Of a stretch of 64,000 bases of DNA, positions 10,056-20,361 are shown piece after piece. The position numbers and the translations under genes are program-made. How positions within the stretch are numbered: the first letter of the stretch is position 1; each line of letters opens with the position of its first letter. The stretch comes from Plenodomus lindquistii (taxonomy: Eukaryota; Ascomycota; Dothideomycetes; Pleosporales; Leptosphaeriaceae), in the NCBI GenBank assembly GCA_025504975.1, contig JANUWI010000019.1:806001-870000 (forward strand), in the 5' to 3' direction. The notes under the pieces were generated by a model that saw only the letters and a program-made list of their open reading frames with translations, was not told the DNA's origin and ran no database searches.

Positions 10056-10480
10056 TTCCCTTACTGCTTTATAGCACTTCATATAATGCTCTTCACTATA
10101 TGTAATCTACACAATGATATGTACTCTTTACGATGTATAACCTTCCTGATCTGTACCCCTCACAATAACATGCAACCTCCACCATGTGTAGCCCACCCGA
10201 CGTGTAACCCCCATGATGCTATACAACCTCTACGATGTGTAGCTCACCCAACGCGTAGCCTCAAAATAACATGTGATCCCATGAGTTGTAGTCTTCCAGA
10301 TGTGCAACCTTCTCGATGATACGTAGTCTTTACCTAGTGTAATCCTCACACTGTGTTGCCTTCCCACTGGTATTTAATACTCACCGCGGGTAGTATTTAC
10401 AGCGTGTGACCTCCACGATGATATATAATCTTCACGAGGTGTAAACTTCACAACGGGTAACCTCTATAATGATATGAACT
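10056..10480 (+). repeat. Degenerate 16/19-bp minisatellite
   Basis: About 420 bp built from diverged units close to GATGTGTAACCTCACC (16 bp), with every third or so unit lengthened to about 19 bp by an ATA-type insertion (GATGATATGTAACCTCCAC-like). Recognisable units include GATGTATAACCTTCCT, GACGTGTAACCCCCAT, GATGTGTAGCTCACCC and GATGTGCAACCTTCT. It starts right after the stop codon of CCCH gene A and lies between the two CCCH paralogues. No frame is open through it. Confidence 0.75.
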
Positions 10481-11185
10481 GAGATGCAATGTACAGTAGA
10501 GCCTGTGTCTTCTCAAACCAGGATAGAGCCCTCGCAATTTATCTTCCGCAGACTGGGTGAATTGTCGCCCGTATTGGGACACCAGCGCCATTGGATCTTG
10601 ACTTTCTACTCTGCGCAAGGTGCTTCTAGCCGCGACACTGCGCGCCTTTCTCTCTGCCCGCACCACCCTCTGCCAGCTTTTCGTGCCATCCTTCTAGCCG
10701 CCTGTCATTGCCTCCCACCTGTAGCGCTGTTTTGCTCGTGGCCTGCCGGTCATCAAGTCGAGCGGCCTATCCTATCTGCCTCCTGCCAGCACGCAGGGCC
10801 GGTCGGGCACGCGATAATACGAGGCCAATCACCAGCGCAAGCTCCAGGCAGCACGGCGGCAGGAAGAGCACCACACCAAGCTGGCGGCATGAAAGCAATT
10901 GACAACATCATGGGCGCCAATTGAGGCGGACTGTCACTACGCTCACGGAGAATGGGCGCCCCTTCCCCTTCGCCGGCCGGACCCACTTTTTGTTTGCCAG
11001 CGTGAGCCTCACCACAAGCAACGGCTGCCCTCACCGTGACGGTAGCTTTGCCTACCCCGCCGTGAGTATAAGAACGCCGCCGCCCGCACAGGTTCTCTGG
11101 TTTTGCCCTCCAACCTCCACTACATCTCTTGCGCTCAGCTACACCGACAACTTCACGCGCACTCACTCAGATCTCCCTCGCCAGC
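10481..11185. other. Intergenic region upstream of CCCH gene B
   Basis: Between the minisatellite and the next ATG. A plus-strand frame at 10484-10924 has a Pro/Ser/Arg-rich translation without a recognisable domain and is probably not coding. The last ~100 bp are pyrimidine-rich, as expected of a promoter/leader; TATAAG occurs at about 11067. Confidence 0.35.
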
Positions 11186-12246
11186 ATGTCCTCGTCAACT
11201 TCTACCCCTCTGATCCACCCGTCTAACCAGGCGGAGCCGGATCGCTACATTAGTATGACCCCCATCCCGTTGTGATTCAATCACTGCTTCTAACGCTGTA
11301 AAGGTTGCGATGACAGTCTGGTCCCTGCTTCGGAGCTCCCTCGCATCGTCCATCTCCGCAAATGGGTTGCTTCTGGTCGCCGCCACATCCAGGCTGGTCG
11401 AGGTATGTCTCCTTGGTGATGCTTTTTATTTGCTGATCTTCTCATAGATGCTGGTTTCGCCGAGAGCGTCTCCCTTACTGCAATGGTAGACCAGTTCCTT
11501 GCCCTCCATGAGTTCATCTCACCCTCCTTCATCGTGTAACTTGTTTTCTGACATTGCCAGCCAAAATCACAAGCCCGCCTGAAGCGCCCTTCACCAACGA
11601 CAACAACGTCTCCGTCTGCCGCCTTGGGTACCGCATCTTCAGCACTCCCGAGTTTAAACATCCGGGCCTCGTCCCTACCGCGTTCTGGCTCTGGCCTGCC
11701 AGCTGGCCCGCGGAGCTCAGACCCAGCCACGACCTCCCCAAGACACTCGGCGTAGTCCAAAAGCATTCGGATCTCGAGGTCGCTGCCGTCAACTCGTGTG
11801 AGTATAACTCGACAGGTCTCTTCGCATTTGGTACTTGTCGCCGCACCTTCTTTGTGTATGGTCACTGTCAGGATGAGTATTGTCCTGCGCGTCACAGCCC
11901 CCACACTCCGGCCGAAATTCGCTTCATCGACGAGAACTCGGGCGAGGACTACCTGTGCCGGTACATGGCTTTCTATATCCCTTACTCAGCCCCGCCGGCC
12001 TCGAAGAACCCAGTGTGGGCCCAGCGGCAGATCGGTCTCATCCCAAACATCCGTCCAGACCTGGAGCTCGTTCTGCACGAGGGCGCACCCCCCAGGAAGG
12101 TACCTGCGGGTCAGAGCCACACAATCACTCCTGAACAGTGGGCTATTTGTGCTTCGCATTACAACGAGTACCGTACTTACCACAAGCTGGAGGATAGCAT
12201 GTTTGACTACCACTCTTCTGAGTGGAGCTCTGATGCCTCGTACTAG
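11186..12246 (+). CDS. CCCH zinc-finger protein B, paralogue of A, ~308 aa
   Basis: Proposed join(11186..11252,11304..11402,11448..11535,11574..12246). Exon 1 encodes MSSSTSTPLIHPSNQAEPDR. Exon 2 has LPRIVHLRKWVASGRRHI, exon 3 AGFAESVSLTAMVDQFLALH, aligning with LPLASMIDQVAKV of gene A. Splicing at GT|GTAACT to CACAAG gives SFIVPPEAPF, matching MIIPPDAL of gene A and restoring the frame; that intron is only 38 nt. Exon 4 holds CRRTFFVYGHCQDEYCPARH, a C-x9-C-x4-C-x3-H knuckle (one residue shorter than in A), then HTPAEIRFIDEN, which parallels LTDEEIAHIRKR of A. Proteins A and B are a diverged tandem duplicate. RNA binding is inferred from the knuckle alone. Confidence 0.65.
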
Positions 12247-12639
12247 CCTCTCTTACTTGCTGATCTTCCCTTACTTACATGATCTGGCGTGGCTGGACAG
12301 AGTGTGGTTTTCATCGAGTCAACCAATGGAGGGTGCCTGTTCTGACCACTCAATAGTTCATGAGTACAATTTGTCATTTATGTCGAAGTGATGGAACACT
12401 CCGTTGTCATGTGCATGTCTGCTTCACTCACTCAGCGCTTGGTGATTGGCACTAACCACATCCGTGCAAGTTCGCCCACTCGCCTTTTGCTACTTTCCGA
12501 AAGCTGACTCACCGTGACCGAGCATTCAAACCACTTCATCCTCTCTGCTATCCCGATCCCAAGCCACAGTCGCCATATGTTAGTAACGCAGTGAGTACGC
12601 GATGAAGATCAATGCACAGATACTGACGCGGGCTCAAGC
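12247..12639. other. Intergenic region
   Basis: 3' flank of CCCH gene B and promoter of ELRN-IY copy 4. Nothing recognisable. Confidence 0.35.
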
Positions 12640-13590
12640 ATGCGCGAAGACACCGACGGCGGCAGCACAATGAGCGACACGGGCGAATACAATGATGGCG
12701 CCGTGTACCAGAACGTAGCGGCTGTCACGGAAGGCGAAGCTGGTGTCGCAGACAATGAAGCGCCGCCCTTCCGCTTTCTCGATCTGTATCCGGGTGAGTG
12801 AGCCCAGCGCTACGCATAGTCCAGCCGAAGTTGCAATGACTGGCTTTGGGCTGATGGAATGATTGCAGAACTGCGCAACGCCATCTACGAAATAGCCATC
12901 GCTTCCGACAAGCAAGCTTCCAAAGGCGCATCGGGACGACATGCCTTCCTGTCGCTTGCCCAGTCTTGTCAGCAGATCCGCCAGGAGTTCCATACCGTGT
13001 ACATGACCGCCGTACCGTTCCATGTGAAGGATGCCGAAGTGTGCATGAACCTCATCCATGATCTCTTCCCGGGGAACTTCGTGGTTGGCGGCACAACATC
13101 GCCCATCCACCTGAACCTAATCATCACGCCATCGCGTCGGAGCGATTTTTGCATGAATTCCAGAGTACCGCCTTTACTTCTACACCTTGTTGAAACCTCA
13201 CCGCACTTGTCAGTTCGTTTCACAGACTACGGTATTCTTGGCCAATGCTTGAATACTCTGCTTGCCCGTACGAAGACTGGCTCTACTGGCATTCAGCAGA
13301 ATATCACATTACTTAATGGGATCGCAGGTAAGATTAAGAACAAGTGTCAAATCGCTTTCAGGATCTACCTTGACGGTTGCATTCACGATCATGAACGATG
13401 TACTGGCGAGCGACCACGCGGTCATTGGCGTATCGATGACACAGGAGACCCTCACGTGGAACATCTCGCTCGCGCGTTGTTCTCTGAGAACATGGAACGA
13501 TTGCACAAGTTTCACTGGGACTATGAGTTGTTCTCAGGGAATTCACACCAATATTCCATTCAGTGGGAGCCATCTGAGGATAGCTACTGA
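12640..13590 (+). CDS. ELRN-IY family protein, copy 4, 291 aa
   Basis: join(12640..12793,12869..13590). Exon 1: MREDTDGGSTMSDTGEYN through PPFRFLDLYP plus G, donor GTGAGT. Exon 2 starts at TTGCAG|AA to give ELRNAIYEIAIASDKQ. Second helix: LAQSCQQIRQEFHTVYMTAV, then FHVKDAEVCMNLIHDLFPG and VPPLLLHLVETSPHLSVRF. The exon structure is the cleanest in the family (perfect donor, clear CAG acceptor). A second in-frame Met ten codons downstream could also serve as start. The protein is soluble, with no signal peptide. The nearest family relative in the window appears to be copy 8 (FHVTCAEVF). Confidence 0.85.
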
Positions 13591-13835
13591 AGGAATGTAA
13601 GCGCGATGTCCCCAAGGCCTTTGACGCTAGAAAGGCAACAAGGGCCCACGATTGTTGGAAAGACTTGACTCAAGGCGTCTTCGATGACGAGGAAAGCGAC
13701 AGAGCTGAGATTGCACGTTACGCCAGTGTAGCTTACGGTGCTCTTCGGGGTTCGAAATTGGGCGCATCAATCTGGAGGACAAATCAGCATGGTCAACACC
13801 ATTGGATTGAGAGTCAGCGGTACGGGTGGACCTAG
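13584..13835 (+). other. Uninterrupted coding-like frame directly after copy 4
   Basis: From 13587 the -1 frame relative to copy 4 is open for 82 codons to TAG at 13833-13835. Its translation looks protein-like (KDLTQGVFDDEESDRAEIAR, YASVAYGALRGSKLGASIW, HHWIESQRYGW). It has no ATG near its start and overlaps the last codons of copy 4. It may be the 3' exon or relic of another gene, or a lost C-terminal extension. No family recognised. Confidence 0.3.
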
Positions 13836-14330
13836 TGAAGTTTAAAGTCTCGCATTTGTCGTAGACGACAGCGATCTCTCAGCCGTGTATGTCGCAATCA
13901 ACAAATGCATGTAAAGAGCGGTAATGGTGACAGTGGTCAGCGCAATGGTGATGCTTTCCCCGTGAGTTTGCAAGTTCTTATGCCGATATGGGATTTTGCG
14001 ATATCCCAGGTGTAAGGTAACGATGGCATGGTGCATCGAGGTGGTTGCTTCCAGAAGGGTGCCGTCCACTTGATCGAAAGGCACAAGTGATCACAAGTAA
14101 CTACCAGGAGTGCGAGAAAACGGACTCGGAACTGATACGATTCAAAACTTGGCAATTTGATGTGCGACTTATCGGGCATCGTGAATGAGTGGAAATTAGG
14201 ACAGGATGGCGAGAATATCCCCAACCGACGTGAAGTATACAAGCCACGCTATCGAGACAAAGAATCAATCTCCCAACTCACCCACATACCCAATCTTGAT
14301 TCAAGTGCGATATGCACTTTCGCGACATAC
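13836..14330. other. Intergenic region; missing exon 2 of the orphan exon
   Basis: On the minus strand this is where exon 2 of the family exon at 14331-14448 should lie. I find no ELRN-IY motif or CRQIRxE helix on either strand, so that part has been lost. Nothing else recognised. Confidence 0.4.
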
Positions 14331-14448
14331 TCGAGTGTAGATGGAGAAATCGAAAGGGTTTGTGGACGTCATCGTCAGTGGGGTGCTGCTCAGCGGCACC
14401 GCTGATAGTCGCGTTAGTGCAGATCTCCATGCTGCAATTGTGTGGCAT
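14331..14448 (-). pseudogene. Orphan ELRN-IY family exon 1, copy 5
   Basis: ATG at 14448 (MPHNCSMEICTNATISGA) reads into KPFRFLHLHS plus one base and then GTATGT, exactly the family's exon 1 end, phase and donor. Downstream no ELRN-IY exon 2 follows. A further GTATGT donor lies upstream, near 14544, after a frame beginning at ATG 14592 (MSSAEYSAWPCNPEA), so the ancestral gene may have had an extra 5' exon. The residual base is A rather than G. Confidence 0.6.
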
Positions 14449-14976
14449 AAGTACTTCATCTTCGTAACAGCACAATGATGAATGTGGATCGAGCGTTGTG
14501 ATGATGGGAACGGCAAACAATGGGTAGTGAGAGGGGAAAACATACCAAGCTTCTGGGTTACAGGGCCAAGCGGAGTACTCCGCGGAACTCATGTGCTGCC
14601 ACAGTTTCTCATTATCGCCAATGAACTACAGAAAAATAAGCACATTCTTTTAAGTGACTGACTTCAATCAAGCCAACAAGAATGCAGTACCTGGACCTGA
14701 TGACTGAACGAACCACGAATTGGAAATCGAAAGGTAACGTCAATGTATTGTGCAGGTATTCTTTGATTCACGAGTAAATCAAGGAGAGAAGCTGATCTGA
14801 GATCAATCATGACAAGATTTGATCAAAATGCCGCCCAGAGATTCTCCATCCAATGTTTCGAACAAAATGTGACCTCTCACAGCCTCGCTCGTCTTCTTCG
14901 CATTAACCTTACATACCCTCAGTGCACTCTGCTCTTGTCTCGGCAGCGTACGCTGTAGGATCCGCCGCATGAGGAC
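14449..14976. other. Intergenic region
   Basis: Upstream of the orphan exon and downstream of copy 6. Apart from the possible 5' exon beginning at 14592 (minus strand) nothing is recognised. Confidence 0.35.
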
Positions 14977-15948
14977 CTAGTCTTCCAGAGAAGCCTCATC
15001 CCACCAGACGTCAATCTGCACACGGCCTCTCAGAGAGTTCTTGTAATCGCGAGAAGGCGGCGCTGGCAGATTGGTACCCAGGGTGAATTGACGGAGCAAT
15101 GCTTCTGCAAGTTGACTCTCTGTAGTATGCAGATAGCCACTGAGTTTCTCATGAGGGAGGGTCATGGAAATGTTCGGCAGACGGATATCTTGTCGCTCGA
15201 ACCCAATGAAGATACCAATACCGGGAACTGAGTCCTCCCCATCCCTAGTGTAGCGCGTAATGTGTATCTCCCACACGCTGTGGATCAGGCTGTTCTGAGG
15301 TGACTTGGCTGTCTCCACCAGGGCGTTCAGGATCTTGCATACGGATGGGCGTCCAGAAAACTCCAGTGATAGCGTCGGAATCTGTTTGATCGCGCGGATC
15401 AGGGGCAATAAGGTTCCAATGTAGGTCCAGTCCCGGGGATGGTCCTGATCCAAGGACTCGGCAATTTGAACACCCACCTTGCTTGTTGCGTGGGGCGGAT
15501 CAGCTTCACCCCCGTTGGGACGCAGACCGAACGCAGCTAGGAACTTCGACAGCCCGAATTGCGTGATTCCAGGACTTGCTAGGAACATGGGCCGAGCTTC
15601 TGCGCGGATCTGTCGAGAAGTGTGACTAAGGACAAGCAAATCGAGGCTGCTACCGTGTGACATAGTGGGGTAATCCTGGCCGCTGTAGGTGAGGATGAGA
15701 TCATTACGCTCATTTCCTTTCGGAGCTGGCTTGTCCTTGGACTCGGCAACAAGCTCGTAGACCGCATTGCGCAATTCTTGATCGAGACGTCAGTGTGTTG
15801 TCACAATGTGAATAGAGCACTAGAACTCACCGGCAGGAAGATGGTGGAATGGAAAGCCAACTGTGTCATAGCGATCACTCGCAGGCTGTGTATCACTGCC
15901 ATATTTCGTGTTAGTGTTCTGGATGACAGTTGATGAGCTCTTGTTCAT
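14977..15948 (-). CDS. ELRN-IY family protein, copy 6, 305 aa
   Basis: complement(join(14977..15776,15831..15948)). Exon 1 starts at ATG 15948 (MNKSSSTVIQNTNTKYGSD) and ends GFPFHHLPA plus G, donor GTGAGT; the acceptor ATCAAG|AA gives ELRNAVYELVAESKDK. Second helix: LSHTSRQIRAEARPMFLASP. Later ITQFGLSKFLAAFGL and LLPLIRAIKQIPTLSLEF. This copy shows that the FRFLDL half of the motif can drift (FPFHHL) while the split Glu codon and ELRN stay fixed. Confidence 0.82.
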
Positions 15949-17048
15949 GCGTACCTCATGGTGTAGACCGTGGATTGTTGCTTCAACTACCCGTGTGGAG
16001 GGTGGAGCAGAGAATTTAGAACGATCGGTGGGGAGAAATTGGGGGCGGCTGGAAGAGGTGTTAAGTAGTGGAGGGGAGGGGGGCTAAGTGCACGGGACCC
16101 GGTGCCAAGCGCTCGAGGGTAACGACCTTGTGTAAACAGAGCTCACCGTGGACAGCCTCATTGTTGCCTGACGCGCTTCCGTATGTGTACGGTAACTCTA
16201 GTAACTAGGCAATTGCAACTTTTTACATGACATTGATCCCACTGTTGGGCACATTGCTTCAATTTTCATTCCAGAATTGCATGTCCCGCGCCGTCACGTG
16301 AGACTACCTTCACTGGATCAAAGTGCTTCGGTAAGAATTGTATGTGTGCATCTGTCACATTCTCACATTGTAGCCGCGGGTGCTTCGAAAGGAAGTGACG
16401 CAAGGGCATGTCACAACTTGCGCAACATTCCATTTTCAGAGTGGCTTATCGAGGTGTGCGAGGGGCTCGTATTTGTCAAGTCACTGAAGTCGCAAGAATT
16501 GTTCATTGTATTCACAATAACGCACTAAAAACAAGGTTAGAAGTACCTAAACATGCGGTGTATCCTTTAGGAGTAGTATAGATTATTTTGTACTGTACCT
16601 GCATGCTCTCATTGTCTTCTTGCTGCTATATAGACTTGAGCGTTATGCTGTTAAGGTAAAATATGGATGCAATAGATACGAGCTCCTTCGTAAGCATTGA
16701 CAGTTTGCATTGGATGTTGGTTTGCATGGTAATCATATCTCAATTGAACTGGATTTGCTGCAGTCATTCACTAGAAGTTGTCGCCTTCACATCGATATTT
16801 TTTCGGTCAGCATTCTAAGTTCGACAAATGGGGGCGTGTATGAGCTTTGGACATCACTCGATCATGGGGTGCATCGGACGAAGTCACGAAAATCATTGGT
16901 CAGTTCTTAGGTTCCTCGTATGTTCAGTGTAGCTAGGTACGTCGTCCTTTCTGACAGTGAGGGTTCTCTGGTGAAGATCCTCGGAATTTGGATACTTGAG
17001 CTGCGTCGCCATCTCTATCGCTTATTCCCAGACATAGTCGCTTCATCC
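15949..17048. other. Intergenic region without recognisable features
   Basis: Only short frames (for example 16277-16528 plus) with no domain. No family motif, repeat or RNA gene found. The last part, 16900-17048, may hold diverged 3' sequence of copy 7, but I cannot read it. Confidence 0.35.
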
Positions 17049-17203
17049 TCATCCCCGTATGGGCACAGCGCCCAGATAGAGTGATCGAACCTCGCTGCGA
17101 ATCTGCTGAGAGGTCTGGGTAAGAGCGAAGAAGGCGGGCTCGTGAGCTGCATCGTGACTTACATCGTGAGCGATGGCGATGTCGTAGATCCGATTACGCA
17201 GTT
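17049..17203 (-). pseudogene. ELRN-IY family fragment, copy 7
   Basis: On the minus strand an acceptor GACAG is followed by AACTGCG (exon 2 from 17203): (E)LRNRIYDIAIAHDVSHD, then FALTQTSQQIRSEVRSLYLG and PIRG before TGA at 17049-17051; a second TGA follows two codons later. Both conserved helices are present and nothing after them. About 50-100 bp upstream, around 17230-17290, a GCGCTTCATACTCACGTTCACTCC stretch (read in pieces) resembles a decayed FRFLDLHP exon end. A truncated gene relic. Confidence 0.7.
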
Positions 17204-17647
17204 CTGTCGTTTCATAGTACTTTTGAAACGGAGGATGGTGTCACGGTCGTAGTGCAGCAGGGAGTGAACGTGAGTATGAAGCGCACACTCTCTTGACCCC
17301 GTTGATACAGCGCGTCTCTGAACAGCAAAGGTCATAGTGAGAAAACGTTTACTGGTGGTGAAGGCAAATATCTGACCAGTGTTTGGCCCAAGCCTGAGAT
17401 CTTACCACCCTCCCACCCCCCACTTGCCACCACCCACAACATCAACATGGGCACCATATGGCGCGCGTTGTGTCTGAGGCTCCGAAAGGCCTTGAACTTG
17501 TAAGAGCCCAGTTGGTACAGTTTTCAATTCCGCTGACTTGCCCTAAGGCGCAGCGCAAGCGAGTCGCCGCCTGCGCCTCTACCCAGGCATACCGAAGACG
17601 ATGGCGCTGCCACCCCATTGGCAGCGACGCTCACGAACGCGACGCCC
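17204..17647. other. Intergenic region
   Basis: Holds the possible decayed exon 1 of copy 7 (minus strand, about 17230-17330) and the promoter of copy 8. The frame 17458-17676 plus is in another register and has no recognisable feature. Confidence 0.3.
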
Positions 17648-18563
17648 ATGAATTCGCCCAGCATCCAGCATACTGACGACGAGAGTACAAATCTCAGCGA
17701 GCCTCACTTCCGTTTCTTGGACCTCCACCCAGGTACGCCACCGCCGCTCCTCCACCCCGCGCACCGAAACCACCACTAACCGCACCATAGAGCTACGCAA
17801 CGTCGTCTACTCCATCGCCGCAACCACCGACGCGCTCGCCGGCCGTTCCTCCTCCTTCCGCGCCCTGACCCAAGCCAACCGCCAAATCCGCGCCGAATAC
17901 CGCCCAATCTATATCCGCACCCGGCCCTTCCACGTCACCTGCGCAGAAGTCTTCCCATGCCTCGAGCTCCTCTACCCCGGCTCCACGGCCCGCGGCGCAG
18001 ACAAGTCCCACATCGTCGCCAAGCTGTGCATAATCACCACAATTTGCGGTGTCACACCATTTGGCATCGACATCTGGACTCACAACCTTCTGCTTGCTAT
18101 CCTGGACACTCGTGAACATTGGCCTGGCGTCACGATTACTACGGACGAAGGCTCGGGACTGATGAACCAGTGTCTCGATATTGTACTGTCGAATGCCAAT
18201 CTCAATGTCCATACCATGCGCAAAGCTTTCCAATCCTTCAGGATCGGATGTTGCATACATGCGCACCAGGTCGTCGTACACGGCGAGATTGAGCTCCAGC
18301 CCGAGTTTGCGGCCTACATTCGGTTGACGAACAATGAAGCGGTTGTGCGGGATCCGTTCTTCCCGGGGTTTCCAGTGCGGGATAGGCGAGTTGGGCCGTT
18401 GGTGGCGATGCTGTGCTTTGGGGGCGCGAAGACACCGCCGTGGATGAGGTGGGATTGGCATGGGCAGGGAGAGGATCCGTTGATTGTGAGGTGGTTGTGT
18501 GTGGTTGAGGCTGTGGGTGACGAGTTTGAACGGGTGGACAAAGGATGGAAGAGACAGATATGA
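17648..18563 (+). CDS. ELRN-IY family protein, copy 8, 285 aa
   Basis: join(17648..17732,17791..18563). Exon 1: MNSPSIQHTDDESTNLSEP then HFRFLDLHP plus G, donor GTACGC. The acceptor CCATAG|AG gives ELRNVVYSIAATTDALAG. Second helix: LTQANRQIRAEYRPIYIRTR, then FHVTCAEVFPCLELLYPGS. The C-terminal half (QCLDIVLSNANLNVHTMRK) is less conserved. The 58-nt intron has a CTAAC branch site 12 nt before the acceptor. Codon use in exon 2 is C-ending rich (about 17793-17960), unlike the neighbouring copies, which may mean a different age or source. Confidence 0.83.
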
Positions 18564-18703
18564 GGGTCATAGGAGAGGTACAGTTTGTTGTGCTATATGG
18601 ATGAGATTGGGTACTGCAGTCGCTATGCGCAGGTTGATAGCTGTGCGACGAGGCGCAAACAAGAACACTTGTGCAGGTGCGGATGGAAATAAGAATTGAA
18701 GAA

Positions 18704-20361
18704 CTACAATGCGTCAGTAGTTGCAACCGCCGCCCTTGCCCCTTCCTCATCGACGCTCCTCTCCTTGTCCTTTTTCCTCAACTCCCTCCTCTGCATGTGC
18801 GCAATCGCGCCTGTGATCATCGCCTGCGCCACATAAGCGCAGATGCTGAAGATGAACCCTTTGCGGAATTTGGGCGCATCGACTTGAGGGTACGTCAGCA
18901 GCGGCACCCACGCGTTAAACGCGTAGGCCACGCTATTCATGATTCCAATCACGATTGCCCGCTCTTCCGCATCAGAGCCGCATATTTCGTTCGCCCAGGA
19001 CATAGCCAGCGGTCCGTACGGCACCGATGCTCGTTGAAGGAAGAATGCGGTCCATTTGAGACCGGTTGGTATGGCCCAGATGGCAAGGCAAATCGCGGCG
19101 AAGAGGCCCAGTATGGTCGAGAGCAACATTATGCGTGCGCGATGCTGTATAGCGTCGCTGATGATGGCGAACGCTACTGTGAGAACGAGTTGAATTGCCG
19201 ATGCACCGGTGGGAATGATGTTGATCTTCGATACAGACAGTCCTTCGGCTTTGAGCCAGAGTGAGAAAGGGTTGACGCTGCTAGACGAATCCCGATTGAT
19301 GAAGATGATGTAGGCGATTGTGAGGAGATATACGTGCCAGCGTCCGAAGATGCGTTTGAATGCGGAGAGACCGAGACGACCGCGAGGGGCGCGGCCAACT
19401 TTTGCCATGCGGTCTTTTGCCAGGGCTCGATCCTGCGACGCATTAGTGTTTGAAAGAAGAGTATTGATGTCGCTCCAACTTACATCCTCCGTCAGGTAGA
19501 AAGCGCGTGTGTTCTCTGGCAAGTCAGGAAGTAGGAAGTATCCAGCCAAGCAGATGGGTAGACTAATCACACCATCCATGATCTTCATCCGTCAGCATCA
19601 AGGTTCTCCCGCATTGGACTTGCGCACTCACGAATAACCATTGCCATCCTGCATATCCATGCACACCATTGAGGCCCTTGTACACCGCCGCCTGGAGGTA
19701 GCCGGAGAACATGGCCGCAACCGCTGAACTAGCATGGAATATGGAGGCTCTTTTCCCTAGCTCGCTGGGCTTGTACCAGGCCCCAAGTACCGTGTGTGCC
19801 GCTGGATAAAAGGCCGATTCCCACAAGCCAATGAGGAATCGAATGGCAATGACATGATTGCTCGTCTTCGCACTCACAAGACAGAACGTCAAGACGGTCC
19901 ACACCAACTCGCAAGTCGGTAACCAAAGCGATGGTCGAACTTTCGTAAGTACGATCTGACTAGGGATCTGCCCAATGACATAGCCGACGGTCCAGGCGGT
20001 ATCGATCAAATTGATCTCGTTCTTGTTCATTGCCAAGTCTTCCTTCATGCCACTCACGTAGGCATTGGAAATATTGGTCTGGGCAAGGTTCTAGTAGTTT
20101 GAGTCAGATGGGATAGTGTAGCAAAATGTTCTCGTTCCATACCTTGATGAAATAGCCCAGCGAAAGCATGGTGATGAGGTAGATGTCGAGCTTCTGTACA
20201 AACATGCGCTCGGCATGTGAACGCCCGGGCTCGTAGTCCCAGATGTAGGAGTACCACGGAACTTTCGCATTGTGTTGGTCTGGTGTCGGCGATGCAGGGG
20301 ACACAACTGAGGATGACACCTCCAGGTCTGCTTTTCTGTCAAGATCTGTCGTTGTCGCCAT
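18704..20361 (-). CDS. MFS permease, anion:cation symporter family (allantoate/pantothenate type), 501 aa
   Basis: complement(join(18704..19432,19484..19582,19632..20090,20143..20361)). Starts at ATG 20361 (MATTTDLDRKADLEV). Exon 1 ends GYFIK and splices to NLAQTNISNAYVSGMKEDL, the signature around TM1-2 of fungal Dal5/Fen2/Liz1-type carriers. IGQIPSQIVLTKVRPSLWLP, IRFLIGLWESAFYPAAH and MFSGYLQAAVYKG continue that match. About twelve membrane helices, with the usual central loop in exons 3-4 (LPDLPENTRAFYLTED). C-terminus RRELRKKDKERSVDEEG is cytosolic. All four exons join in phase 0. The substrate is probably a carboxylate-type compound (allantoate, pantothenate, nicotinate or similar); which one cannot be told. 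Located at the plasma membrane by family knowledge. Confidence 0.88.

Noticed and set aside
10484..10924. 146-codon frame upstream of CCCH gene B
   Set aside because: No recognisable protein features; lies in promoter-like sequence.
11534..11560. 27-nt intron GTGTAA...GCCAG in CCCH gene B
   Set aside because: It is too short and gives a frame that stops. The pair 11536/11573 keeps the frame and matches MIIPPDAL of gene A.
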